Of a DNA stretch of 64,000 nucleotides, positions 1 through 11,930 are shown one piece after another. Source of the DNA: Whalleya microplaca (lineage: Eukaryota; Ascomycota; Sordariomycetes; Xylariales; Xylariaceae); contig MU385739.1 in assembly GCA_022497155.1 (NCBI GenBank), positions 62,001 through 126,000 on the forward strand. Direction: 5' to 3'. The notes under the pieces are model-generated. The model searched no databases and was not told the DNA's origin. It saw only the letters and a program-made list of their open reading frames with translations. The position numbers and the translations under genes are program-made. The stretch's first letter is position 1. Each line of letters starts with the position of its first letter.

Positions 1-516
1 GCCCTTCAGAGGAAACCCTACCCCGTGGATATCATTTGCCCTGGAGATGCATATCTAGGTTCTGCTAGATACCGTACCGGTTGAGCACTACGGCAACATG
101 GTAGCAGCCTACTGGGAGCTCGAGAAGCAGATACCAATCATTTTTCGAGGGTTCATACTTGACATGCATGATGCATGCGGGGAAGCTTGGAATTGGACTG
201 AGGTTGCAGTCTTACGCCCTTAAACGTCATGAGCGCGCCTTAACTTGTTCGCTTAATAATTCAATGTTGTCGATCCGAAGGGGTTCGTCAAGATCTCGAG
301 ATAAACTTTCAAAGGCATCTGGGTAGGTACATGTAAGTTGCGCATTACAAAGAGGGGTCAGTCTCTCGATTGGAGTTGTGCTTCATGATATAAGTATACC
401 ATTCCAGTGTTGCCGTAAGTCATATAAATAATATAAAGCCATATACCGTATTGTGTCTTAGCTACACCGACTCGACGCCGCAGCCAGTGACAGCTTCTTT
501 CCACGTTGATTTCATC
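1..516. other. Upstream intergenic region of the epoxide hydrolase gene
   Basis: I see no gene here. The sequence is of mixed composition and turns AT-rich in the last 120 bases, with stretches such as ATAAATAATATAAAG near 424-438 that could be part of the promoter of the gene starting at 517. An upstream gene could end before the window begins, but nothing in these bases shows one. Confidence 0.5.
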
Positions 517-1961
517 ATGGCAGATATCAAGCATTATAACATCGCAATCGAGGACTCGCGCTTGGAAGACTTGAAACTGCGATTATCCCTCGCTAGATTC
601 CCAGATGAACTGGACGGGGCGGGGTGGGAGATGGGAGCGCCCCTCGCCGACGTCAAAAGGCTGGCGAAATACTGGCAAGAGTCGTACGACTGGAAGAAGG
701 CGGAAAGGGAACTGAACAAGATACCGCACTTCGTCACCGACATCCAGTGCGACGGCTTCGAGCCGCTGGCCATCCACTTCATCCACGTGCGCAGCAAGGT
801 CAAGGGTGCCATCCCATTGCTATTCATCCACGGGTGGCCGGGCCACTTCGAGGAAGTCCTGAAGGTCCTGAAGCCCCTGGCCGAGGACGGCGACGGCGTG
901 GATAGGCCCGCGTTCGACGTCGTCGCGCCCTCGCTGCCGAATTTCGGCTTCTCGCAGGGGACCAAGAAACGCGGCTTTGCGATGGAGCAGTATGCCGAGA
1001 CGATGAACAAGCTCATGCTGAAGCTCGGGTATAGCGAATACGTCACGCAAGGGGGTCAGTGCTCTCTATTTAGCAAGTCGTTGATGAAGTCGAGTTCGCT
1101 GATGGTGTTTAGGTGACTGGGGCTGCCACATCAGCAGAAGTCTTGGGTTCCTATATCCGAAACACTGCAAGGCATTGCACCTGAATTTCGGCACCGCTAA
1201 CCCGCCTGAGTTCCTCAAGAATCCCATTCTCGCCCTGCAGCACGCTACGACCTCCTATACGAAGCGAGAGCAGCAAGGCTTAGACCGAACGAAGTGGTTC
1301 GCGGAGGAAGGCTACGGCTACAGTACGTACCTGGGTGTTTTTTATTCCTCATTCCAGCCTGTATTGGAGCCAGGCCTACCGTGTTAGATGTCTATCGGAG
1401 TTGAAGCCACTGCGACATGACCGAGGAAGCCTGGGATCATCTAGTTTTACTAACTCCGGCTCGCGCACAGACGTAGAGCAATCCACCAAGCCGCAGACGC
1501 TCGGCTACGCGCTCGCCGACAGCCCCGTAGCCTGCCTCTCGTGGATCTACGAGAAGCTGCACGACTGGACGGACAGCTACGCGTGGACGGACGACGAGGT
1601 CTGCACCTGGGTCAGCATCTACTGGTTCAGCACCGCCGGGCCCGCGGCCAGCGTGCGCATCTACTACGAGACTTCGCACAACGTCGACGGGCGGGCGGAC
1701 AAGATCGGCAAGGCGCGGCTGCGCGCGTACGTCCCGGGCGTCAAGCTCGGCTTCAGCCACTTCCCCCTCGACCTCCACGTCCTGCCCAGCTCCTGGGTCC
1801 GCACGCTCGGCGATGTTGTTTATGAGAAGGAGCACGAGAGTGGGGGACACTTTGCGGCCTGGGAGAGGCCCGGGGAGCTGGTGGGTGATGTCAGGGAGAT
1901 GTTTGGGAGGGGAGGCGGCGCTTTTGGTGTTGTTAAGGGCGCAACGGGGTATGCTTCGTGA
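517..1961 (+). CDS. Microsomal-type epoxide hydrolase (alpha/beta hydrolase with EHN domain)
   Basis: Three exons fit: 517-1054, 1113-1322 and 1471-1961, giving about 412 residues, a usual length for this family. The ATG at 517 opens directly into the EHN (epoxide hydrolase N-terminal) region. The oxyanion-hole motif HGWPG is at residues 105-109. The nucleophile motif GGDWG (Asp181) is split by the first intron and is only restored after splicing. STKPQTLGYAL and the late GGHFAAWERP, with the probable catalytic His376, follow as in fungal microsomal epoxide hydrolases. The enzyme opens epoxides to diols through a covalent Asp ester. The second intron has donor GTACGT and branch TTACTAAC; acceptors at 1470 and 1476 both keep the frame, so one or two residues there are uncertain. 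No membrane anchor is evident, so it may be soluble. The substrate is unknown and neighbours give no pathway clue. Confidence 0.9.
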
Positions 1962-4900
1962 TGCGGTGCCTGGGAATGAGGGAAGGCTGTGGTGTGTTGG
2001 TAAGCACAGTTTGCGGCTAGCTGAAGAGGAACTAATTCGGGCGAATATTGACTTGATATTGACGATAAATCATGCGGAACGACGATCAGCCTCATGGTGT
2101 AGTCATAAGGGCATTTTAACAAGTGAAATCAACCTGGGAGGGGTGCATTCATGTGCCTACGGTCTTGCATATTTTGTATATCAGCCGCCTGCTTATCCTA
2201 CACTCACAGCTATCGAGCTGACATCATTCTTATATTGGCAGAATAATCTGAAAGCCTTAAAGGGCAAGCCTTATTTATTACAGCCATTCCAAACTCAATC
2301 AACACGGGAACAAGAAAGAACACTAGGAATCATTACGTGAGCCGTTGTTTGATATAGTCTTCACGATCTTTGGGAGACCACAGCTTAAGATCGTTGAACT
2401 CAGTACGCGTCACTGAACATAGTCTCGCTTTTATCTCATGTAATCTACTTAATTTTTGTCGTAGTCGGAGTTCGGCACTCGTTTTTCTTCCTATAACCTA
2501 TTATGGATTCAGGTCCGCTGAGTCTAGTGTGGTCATTGTAGAATTTGATATATCTCTGACTCCTTCGGTAAGGACGTTAAAGAAGCGTATATGCCCGGTT
2601 CATCCGAGCGCATCAAGGCATACCCGGCGAGGTCCGAATGTCTTGATCGACAATGTTAGAGATAAGGCTAGAAATCTCTGTTGACGTGTATGACGCAAGA
2701 ACCCCTTTACATATTTCGAAACCCCCTATGCGCGGGAAGATTACTGCTTCAAAGGTAGGATCGCAACATGTGAACTGGTGGTTACCGGTGGTTGTGTGCC
2801 GTTGGGTCAGAAGCAGCCACGAGTAATCTCGGCGTTTAAGCTGACAGGACTACTCAACGTGTCTAGTGAGATAAAGCGTTGTTGTCAAATGAGATCTGAT
2901 CACAAGCCCAATATCCCAATGGGGGGTCAGCTAGAGCACGGTCAGTGACGACGGAGATACTGGTAAAGTGCACCAATTATCGAAGCGTGAAATTGCACCA
3001 TAGGCATCGTAGTAAACTTCGAAACAACAATTTTTCACCGGTCGAACGCCATATCGTTATCGAGCGCGACGTCAGTGAGGCGAGCGATCATTGATCGTCA
3101 GGGCAAAAGTCCATTACTCGTGGAGGGTGAGGATTTTCGTAGGGCTGTGCTGAAAAAGCAAGCGAAACCGGCTTTTTTCAGTGGCCGCTCGACCCCCTTG
3201 CAGTAAGCCACACCACACAAACTGCAGCTTGGCAACCGTAGCGATGATCTGGAAGAGCGCTAGAAGCTTTCTAGAAGGTGTCAAGAAGGAGGCGTCGAAG
3301 CCGTCGAAACTTGGGTCGGAGGGCCGCTCCTGTGGGATGCAGCCAACCCGCCAATCTGCCAGAGCTTGAGGTCACACAAGAACGCCGCATAGAGACACCT
3401 GGACAGAAGAAGAAATGATGCCATGGCAGACTAGGACTATAAGGGAACAGAAGACTGCGTTGTAGATATAGTCGATGTCTACTATAGGTTAAGTGCTTAC
3501 AAAATGGTTAATTCCTCGCCATCAAACTCAAAGAGAGACCTGAGAGACAGGAACTGGCTGATTGCACGGAAAGTCATTGCTATAGTATCCCAACGAGAGT
3601 TGTTATTTTTGATATAGAGATCTCATGTATATAATTTGAAAGTGGCAGAGACGATTCCAATGACATTGGGGTCCAAACGTAGGTACCTAGGTGGTGGCAG
3701 TGACATACTACGTGGTACCTAGGCTAGCAGGCTACGTGTGTAGTTGGCTGATCGGTAGAACCTGGCCATTGATGTGCCTGAGAAAAATGCCTAATACGGA
3801 CTCGGCCCGCTCCATTAAAAGTCGTCATTGGTCCGCAGCTCGGCTGGACCTACCCAAATACGATATGTTCCAGAGCTTCAAAAGGCTTCCAAGACCCATG
3901 CCTCCTCGGAGATGCATCAATCGATCTTCAGTTCTCCACATGCTTGGCCCATCCATCTACTTATTAGTACCTATAGTAGAGCCTGGGCATCCTCCGAAGC
4001 CTACGCATACGCGGTACCGCGCTCGCCTACCGTTGCCAATGCCTGCAGACACAGCATCCCTACTATCGGTCTTCGACCATTTTGCGATTGTTTTTCTTGC
4101 TCGTCGTTAGGGAGATGGGTTAGGTAGTATCAGCCTCGAGCCCATCACGAAACATAAGACGCCAACTACCTATACATCTTGAAAGAAGAAATCTCTAATA
4201 TGTACCATCTAGCTTACTCCGAACCTACGTGTGTACATACGTACGCAGTATAGCACAGAAAGACTCTTCATGCTCAACGGGCCGAGTTGGCCATTACCAG
4301 GAGTACCAGGAAGTATCCATATGACAATAATAGCCTATGCTATAAAGGTATATGTGTACTTGAACAATACTTATCGCAAAGTACCGGGCAATTCAGCCTC
4401 CTTCTTCTACGTATTATCACAAGATGGCGGGGTCTTCTCCGTTGCGAATCAAGAGGGCAGTGTGCAAGGAGTGTGCAAATTTCAATTTTCTAGAGGTTGC
4501 CATGCTCAGGTGGCCAAGAACAAATTTTTCGGTCAAGAGTCATGTTCAACTTTTGTGCACTTCGCATCTGCTATCTCTCCGCTTTGCTGGTTGGTGTCTC
4601 GGTATATGCTAGCGCAACCGTTGACCTCCGTATGGGTATGGATGTATGTACATACGTGCATAGAAATCCAAGTCCGTTGTCGGCGTGTAACCAGCACCCT
4701 TACTATAGTAGCGGCAGACTCCACCGGCGACACCGACTCTTGCCCCGAACGACTCATCGTTTTATAGGTTACCTGTATTCAGGACCAGTCTGCCAGCCTT
4801 CTCGACGGGCTCCAATGAAAATCAAGACCTCAACCCCCCAAAAAGAAACCGGTCTCACTTTAGAAAGTTCTTCGATGCTTCGTCACGTGGCATAATGTTT

Positions 4901-7555
4901 TACATCAGCTTTGGCCGCACAGCTTCTCTTGCTCTCTTGGACGTAGCACTGCATGGTCTTCCCCGGATTTCTCCTGTTGCAAACGACTCATGCAGTTCGC
5001 AAGGAATGCAATGCTGCACTACGTCCCGGGAGATTTCATGTTTCTCGTCCCACCTTAGCTTAGTAGTGGAATAGCCCATGCGTACATTGCCATGCTGTAT
5101 CAACGCTTATAAGTGCCCCTGAGGGTCTTTAGCCTACGACCATGACTGATTATGATACCACGAGAGAGCATTGTCTAGGTATAAATGCACCTCTAGAGTC
5201 CATCCAGCAGTTGGATGACGTTGAGTACGACTATGCAATACATAAACTACCACGATAGCCAACTCGATGTTTGGATTGTGCAGTGTGTATTCCTTCTAGT
5301 CTAAATAGAGCTTATTATATGCGCGGTAGCTTGCTGTAAGGTTTCGGTATTCATAACGGGACTAGCCTAGCTACCGTTACGGCGGAAACGTACCACACCG
5401 CGGACGAAACACCCGATTCCGCAACGAATAGCTACTTGGCTGCCTTCGTGATACCTACGCATACACTTCAGCTGAGGCTACGTCTTTGAGTCTTATTCCT
5501 TCTATCCGTGTCAATGGCAGGAAGTTGACCACGAGACGTTAAAATAACCAACTCATACAGCTTCCACAATCACTATTAAGTATTAGTCTTAGCACATCAT
5601 TCAGCCCATTAAGCAGCGATGATCCCGCGAGTTCCACTTATACGGCTAGCAAGGTGCCGAACCAAATATTCCAAACTCAAGCAAGCGCGGCAAGCATCTC
5701 AGATCTTATCAGATGAATCTAGGTACCAGAACTGTTGAACGAATAACAGCACAAAGAGCCAGCGTGCTCACCAGGCAGCTTGCAACTATACTTCACAGCT
5801 TGTATACGTCCAAGGGGGTAGAGTGAGGTAGGGGTTACACCAGAAGAGGAAGATCTCGGGGCAAGCTCTTGACGTATGCATAACACTACGGCGTAGTTAG
5901 GTAGTTCTTGCAGTCGAACCGGAGACGAGGACTACATAGTCTGATTGATGCATCAAGTGAAAGCAAGGGCAAGCCGCAAGGCACATGGATAAGCAGGGCT
6001 GCGGTGCAGTACCGACTATACTATACCACCAGGTATGTATATATGAAAGGTGTGAAACGTCGGGATGGAGGTACTTCGATAGGTTCCTTGATCCTCCGTT
6101 GGACGGAACCAAGCACCAAGCTAAGAGAGAAACCACGAAGTGACTTGGCCTCAAGTACCTGCGTTTCCATTACTTAATACAAGTGCCATCCCAAGCAGCA
6201 CCTGCAGCTTGGCCGACGAGCAAGACCTATGGTATTGCAGCTTCTTCTTACTCCACTTCGATCCCCTTCGTTCTTTCAACTCACGCCTGTCACGGCCGCG
6301 AACCTCTGCCAAAAACATCATCCACACAGCCATACGCGGTGGTGCTGGTTGCTCTCGACCTCTCTCTGTCTGAGTAGAGTATTTCATGGCCTGCATTGCC
6401 CGTTTTGTGTCGATTTGTTTCGTGATAGTTCACGTTGGAACATTGGAACACTGAACCCTGTATAGCGGGATGCGAAGTGCATTTACATACACAGGCAGAC
6501 AGGACAGAGAGAGCCACGGTTACAGTGCGATCATCGCACATCGCACCACAGCCAACTGAACACCCATTTTTTCTGGGGTTCAAGTTCGCAGCGTCTCGGC
6601 GCTTGTGCTGCAGCTTTCCACCACATGATACCTTGGGTGGTATTTGTACTCGAAGGCCACTGGCTTTCCATACCAGAATTCGCCTAGAGCCACGCACCCG
6701 TTGGAACGAGTCCAAGGCCCAATTCAACACGACTCGAAGTGTCCGCTATTGTCGTGTCCCGTACGCATGTACAGACGAACGGCCCCCCCAGGCGCAGCGA
6801 ACTGAATAAGAGCACGACTAGAATCCCAAGTAAAACGGCACAACTGACAGGGATTGGCGCCGCATTAGTTCTCCATATTGATCGCTATTGCAGTAGCTAG
6901 TTACATGCTAGCAGCGACTGGACTCCGCACCGCCAACTACTACTGTACAGTAAAGGAAAACTCTTTCCAACCCACCCGAGAACCGCCTGGTTGAACTATC
7001 TGTTCGCGGCAGGCCACCGAAGCCCTGCCAACCGAGTCCCCATTCGATTTCAATTACATAAAACCAAGCAGCATTTTCTCCTTCCTTTTACTTCACCACA
7101 ACTAGCCATCACCAAATACCCCCTTATCTGTGTGTATCTTCACTGTCACTCCGAGCCCGTCTGCCTTCCCCGGCGCCGCTTGGATCACCCTATCCTCTGA
7201 GTCTCGACAGAGATTTCCCGTCCCGATCTGTCGGATCCCGTTTTCCCCAGATTATATGTACTGATTAGCGCTGCATACGCGCGCTTCAGTGCCGAAAGAC
7301 CCTTACTTCGGAATTTTCCCATCTTATCTCTGCAAAGTATTAGTTGACTGCTTGGGGGTCACAATTACATTACACACGCCCAACGAGATTCCACATCTGC
7401 CCAAGCCACGGATACTTGCACTGGATCAGTCATCTCAGAAGCACCACCATCCTGTGGGCACATCGCATCGTGGCGCCTTTTGTCCACCACGAATATCCTT
7501 GACCTGAGAGGCGTTTGCCGCCACGCGGCAATCGTCTCCTGTATGTAGTATTGTC
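1962..7555. other. Gene-poor region between epoxide hydrolase and kapC
   Basis: This 5.6 kb holds no reading frame that I recognise. Open frames are short (mostly under 140 codons), overlap on both strands and lack plausible splice partners, as expected by chance. A small hairpin lies at 3150-3181. Several copies of short palindromic motifs such as GTACCTAGGT occur at about 3683 and 3711. The last 500-600 bases (about 6990-7555) are richer in C and pyrimidine runs and probably contain the promoter and 5' leader of the bZIP gene at 7556. Confidence 0.5.
3150..3181. repeat. Inverted repeat (hairpin) with A/T-rich arms
   Basis: CTGAAAAAGC at 3150-3159 is followed, after an 11-base loop, by its near-perfect complement GCTTTTTTCAG at 3171-3181, with one extra T. 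The pairing is seen directly. Whether it forms in RNA, or marks the edge of a decayed element, cannot be told. Confidence 0.5.
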
Positions 7556-8984
7556 ATGTCAGACAATATGTCTATCGACAAGAAAGAGTATTCGAAGGAC
7601 GACTCGGAGGACTCTATGCAGTCGAGTCCTGAGAACGATCCTGGCCCTTCCGTACCACCAGATGCCCAACCGGCGAAGCGCAAAGGTGGACGCAAACCCG
7701 TGAGTCTCCCCCGAAACCGCACCCGAAACCGCACATCTCTCCTCGGGTCACTTCATGCCCCAAAATCTTCCGTAATGTCAGCGTCTTACGCTTTGGCGCT
7801 GGTGTGGTTGAGATATTACGTTCAAGGAGCTGACGCAGCGGTATAGATCTATGCGACTTCAGAGGAGCGCAAGCAGAGGAACCGCCAGGCCCAGGCAGCG
7901 TTCCGGGAGCGTCGGACTGAATACATCAAGCAGCTTGAGGAGACCATCAAAGCTCACGAGTCCAACTTGGCTAGTCTGCAGGCTGCCCACCGTAGCGCCG
8001 CTGACGAATGCTTGATGCTGAGATACAAAAACTCCCTTCTAGAGCGGATTCTCCTTGAGAAAGGTAAATCACCCCTATCGGTATGCTCCGGCATGGAATT
8101 AACGTATAATAATATAGGGATTGATGTTCAAGCTGAGCTGCGCGCTAAGACTGGTAGTCCGAACCTTGGACCAACTCATATGCCTCAAAACATGGTACAA
8201 CCACCTCCAATGCCACGTGCGATCCTCAACAGACATCACGCGCGTAGATCTAATTCCAGCATCGCCCCGAAGCTCGAACCAGGAGTTACCTCCTTACCTC
8301 CGCCGACGGGTCTTCAGCAGTCTATAGCATCGCCCAAGACTCGACCGACGCCTCCTTCCCACGCAGCCTCTCCTACTAATCCTACACCACCCTTTAGCAG
8401 CCAAATAGCAGCCTCGCCCACCGCTTCAGATCACGCAAGCATGCGCCCACCGATTCCCCCGCCTGTAAAACCTCAGATGGGGCCAATGCCCGGGATGGCA
8501 GCTGGGGGCCGCCCACAGATGATGCAGCATCATCCTGGTGGCCCTCGACAAGCATCTTTCTACCCTACGCCTTCGTTCCAGAATCATTTCCAACAACTCG
8601 GCAAGCTGACCCGTTTCCTTTGTATTTAATAGAACTTTGGCGTCCTAGGCTTAACCCGTGAGTACAGAACAGGAGTACGATGCGCCGAACGATATGATGG
8701 ACGATGCCGAGCCGGACAATTCGGGTCCCGGCCCCTATCCCTCATCGTTCCATGTCCCCCGGCAGCCCGGCATGTCTATTCAGCAGACAACGACGGGAGC
8801 GCCTGGGCAGTCATCGATGGCACCTGTTGGACCCGGTGGTCAAGGACAAAGTCAGACCCAGGGGCAAGGTTATCCTAGTATGACCCAGCTTCTCGACCCC
8901 GCTCTAGATTGGGATCCGTTCGGTCTGAGTGCGTCAATGGCTTTTCCGACACAATTTTCTTTTGACACGAGCAACATGAGATAA
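7556..8984 (+). CDS. kapC: KapC-like bZIP transcription factor
   Basis: Four exons fit: 7556-7699, 7847-8063, 8118-8600 and 8668-8984 (386 residues). The basic region NRQAQAAFRERR (residues 60-71) and the following zipper, with Leu78 and Leu92 in register, identify a bZIP DNA-binding protein. The stretches YATSEERKQ, AADECLMLRYKN and LLERILLEKGIDVQAEL are the signature of the Aspergillus KapC family of nuclear AP-1-like factors. The rest is Pro/Ser/Gln/Met-rich and looks disordered. Introns 1 and 2 are GT-AG. Intron 3 (8601-8667) appears to be GC-AG: joining at GC restores QQLEQEYDA, the form I recall from the family. Without splicing the frame stops at 8629. The start at 7556 is preceded by a pyrimidine-rich leader. 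Targets in this organism are not visible from sequence. Confidence 0.9.
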
Positions 8985-9214
8985 AGAGACTCGGGAAGTC
9001 GGGTTAGAGAAGTGGGATCAGAACGCAGGAATAATCCCAGGCCTAATGGGAATCGCGAGAAGACCACGACGAGGTCCTACCGAAAGATCCAGGCGGTTAT
9101 TAAAGAGGAACACGGACACGTGCCGAAGTCACGAAACGATACCCTCGCAAGCGTTTTTCAGGGAGAAGGCGTCAAAGCGACTGATACGAGAGGGCAATGA
9201 TAGCTTGAGTTTGT

Positions 9215-9805
9215 ATGTGCGAGCATAATACTGTTGGTGGGGGATCATATTTCGAAGCATTTAACGGAAAGGCAACTGGCATTATACCCATGGTTGGCGG
9301 TCGAGTCCCGGTCTCAATTTCTACGGATTTATCGAATCATGTCACCAATTCCATTCCAGCATTACGGCGGGCGATGCAAAAAGATTTTCAGCAAAAACGA
9401 TTGATTCCCATGAGTATGAGCATAGTACAACATGAACGGATCCGCGGGATTCCATTGTACACGTTGGTAGGAGTTTTATGGAGTCCAAAAGTATGTTTGG
9501 GTTTGGCTAGTCGAAAACAGTATTCACGTTTTCACGAAGCGATGTCAATGGCATCCGAAGGTGCGACACGAATATTTTTCATGTTTCAAGATATGACGAA
9601 GCCCAGCCATGTATATATTGTTCTCTCTTGGCTAGGTCTGCTGCCTACGGTTCGTTTCGTCTACGAAGTCGAGGTACGACCATACTTCGTCTCCGTTGTT
9701 ACTAGAAGCCCTGAACAATACTGTATATATATACCTAGGGCCAAAACTGGCCGAGTTGTCGAGCTTGGGAGTTTTGGTGCAAGATGTGGATTGGTATATT
9801 GGTAA
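9215..9805 (+). CDS. Hypothetical open reading frame, 196 codons, downstream of kapC
   Basis: An uninterrupted frame with a true ATG starts 230 bases after the kapC stop on the same strand. The translation has no domain, signal peptide or repeat that I recognise. Its composition (mixed hydrophobic stretches, no strong codon bias) is unlike the neighbouring real exons. It may simply be part of the kapC 3' UTR that is open by chance. An ORF this long is near the limit of what is expected at random in 64 kb at this base composition, so it is listed but doubted. Confidence 0.15.
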   Translation: MCEHNTVGGGSYFEAFNGKATGIIPMVGGRVPVSISTDLSNHVTNSIPALRRAMQKDFQQKRLIPMSMSIVQHERIRGIPLYTLVGVLWSPKVCLGLASRKQYSRFHEAMSMASEGATRIFFMFQDMTKPSHVYIVLSWLGLLPTVRFVYEVEVRPYFVSVVTRSPEQYCIYIPRAKTGRVVELGSFGARCGLVYW

Positions 9806-10830
9806 AACAAATCATAGAATATCCTTCGTGTAAGTATTTAACAGCCTGGTAGGTACCTCTCTGTGTAAAGTACTTGATATAGCTTAAAAATAAGTAAAAA
9901 AGTTATTTGGTGGTATGAACAACATGCATATTATTGATCTAACATTTCAAGGATACAGCAGACATGACAGGAACACAACAAACACATAATACCTCTCTTC
10001 AGAGCGACAACTTCGTCGAAGCGACGCCGTCACTAACCACCGCCTGACGTGGTAATGATGTTAGCTTGACCAGCGGGAATACCCCTCGGTGAGCGCACCT
10101 GGTTCTTTTTTCTTTTTTTCTTTCACTCAGTCACACAGCATTCGTTACATTTGTGCTTGGCATTTCCCCTCTTTCGCCCCCCGGCAGGCTCTCGCAACGG
10201 TGTGAGATATATATGTACGTAGTGTGTAGTAGAAAGGACGAGAACCTTGCCCCCTTCCTGCTGCTAAGTACATACATATCCTACGAAGTGATCCCGGACA
10301 ATTCCCGAGGAGATCCTGCTTCGGAGAAGATAGGCACGGCAACCGTTAGGAATTACTGTCTGTAGAATGTGTATACCGTAATATACTGGAATGAACGTGG
10401 AAAGTTCTTTTTCTACTCCTGTCCACAAACTCCCATTCCAGGGTCCTTAAAGGGAAGGCTCTCGATTAGATGGTGGATCAAATCGTTGTGAAGAACGGAC
10501 GAAGTAGGTAGTCGGATTTATGACACATATGAGTATACAAACACCATTTTCCTCCCTGGTAGGACAGTGACCCACGAAGTCCTATTAAGGATTGTTTCAA
10601 AACGCTTTTCTACCATTGTAATATTACAACCCTAGACTAGACGGACGGCCGGCCGGCCACACACGCTACTACATAGGCAGCCAAGGTGCCAACAGGTGGT
10701 CGACGGATTGGATAGCCGGGGTCCCACTTGAGCAAGTTCACGAGCATGGAACGCGGGTAGGGTAGGGCAGCGCTGGGAAATTCGACCGAGCTACCTACTG
10801 TACCTACCTACCTATTCTAATTTCGAGATG

Positions 10831-10900
10831 CCTTTTTTTCTCTCTTTTTTTTCTTCGGCTGCCTATCCCGCCCTCCCCCCCTCCCCCCCCTCTCTTGCCC
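10831..10900 (+). promoter_or_regulatory. Long pyrimidine tract, possible fungal core-promoter element
   Basis: Nearly 70 bases are almost pure C and T on the + strand, first T-rich then C-rich (C6-T-C8 near 10875). Such tracts commonly lie just upstream of transcription starts in filamentous fungi. No recognisable gene follows within 4 kb, so it may serve a non-coding transcript or be a simple-sequence region. Confidence 0.3.
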
Positions 10901-11900
10901 GCGATCCATCCAGTTTACCTACATACTGTGATGGGTATGGTATGTATGGGGATGCAGGCTGGCTGGTTGGAAGGGGAGGGCGCGGCGCGAGTTATTAGGG
11001 TGGTGAATGGGTGGGTAGGATGCTGCTGGTGCTGCTGCTCCGCCTGCCCGCCTCAGACTGGTTGGTATGTATGTACCAGACCAGACCGGACTAGCTAGGT
11101 GCTATGTAAGCTATAGATCCGAATTAGATCAGATCGTACCACTGGTCCTCGGGCTGGGAATCAGGAACGCGGCTTTGGCTTTGGATCCTGCTCCTGCTCC
11201 TCCTCCTTCGCGTGCTGGCCAGAGCGGTCTCGTGGGTCTGCTTCATTCGTGGGACCGGGCGTGGAGTCGTGGACTTTTCTAGTAGGTTGTTTTGTCGTAC
11301 GTATGGATGTGTGTACATAGTGTCCGTCTAGCTCGTTGGACTACACACGTGTGTGTGTATAGAAGAAGCGGCGGCGAAAGAAAGGGCAGGTGATCTTGAT
11401 CCTGATCCTGATCTTGGTCCGTGTTGGCAGGTCATGTCGTGTTGCTGCTGTAGGTAGGTATGCGTAGGCTCGCCCCTCCATCCCTTCCTCCCTCCTTCGG
11501 CCTTGGGACATGGATGGGCGGGATTTTTATTATTATTATTGAGCACTCTTCTGTCAGGTCAGCAGCGGGTTAGGAATGTTCATGCACGGCGGTGGGTGGG
11601 TGAGCGAGCGGGCGAGCGGTGCGGAGTCCTGTCGGTCGTTCGAATTGGGGTCGATATTGTCTCCGACCCTCCCACCGAACACCAAACCCGTGACCTGACT
11701 ATGTAAGTTAGACGAAATGAGGAAACTGTCTTAGCCGCAGTTGTTGATGTTGTTCGTTGTCGTCGTTGTCGCGCCGCCATTCTGCTCTAGATCTGATACT
11801 GTCTCTGATACTGTCGATCGACGTGGACTTTTCTATACCTGCGAGTGGCGTCCATCGCGTGATCCAGTAGAGCGCTGCGTGAGATCGTAGTTGCATGAAG

Positions 11901-11930
11901 TGAGTGAGTGAGTGAGTGAGTGAGTGAGTG
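11901..11930. repeat. (TGAG)n microsatellite
   Basis: Seven and a half uninterrupted copies of TGAG run from 11901 to 11930 within a non-coding, GC-richer stretch. On the minus strand the run translates as repeated Thr-His-Ser-Leu, which explains an open frame there that is not a real gene. Confidence 0.9.

Noticed and set aside
5905..5930. Reverse-strand GGTTCGACTGC resembling a tRNA B box
   Set aside because: The last bases do not match the consensus and no tRNA-like stems flank it.
9290..9320. GGTCGAGTCCCGG stretch resembling a tRNA B box
   Set aside because: The upstream 60-70 bases show no A box, acceptor stem or cloverleaf pairing.
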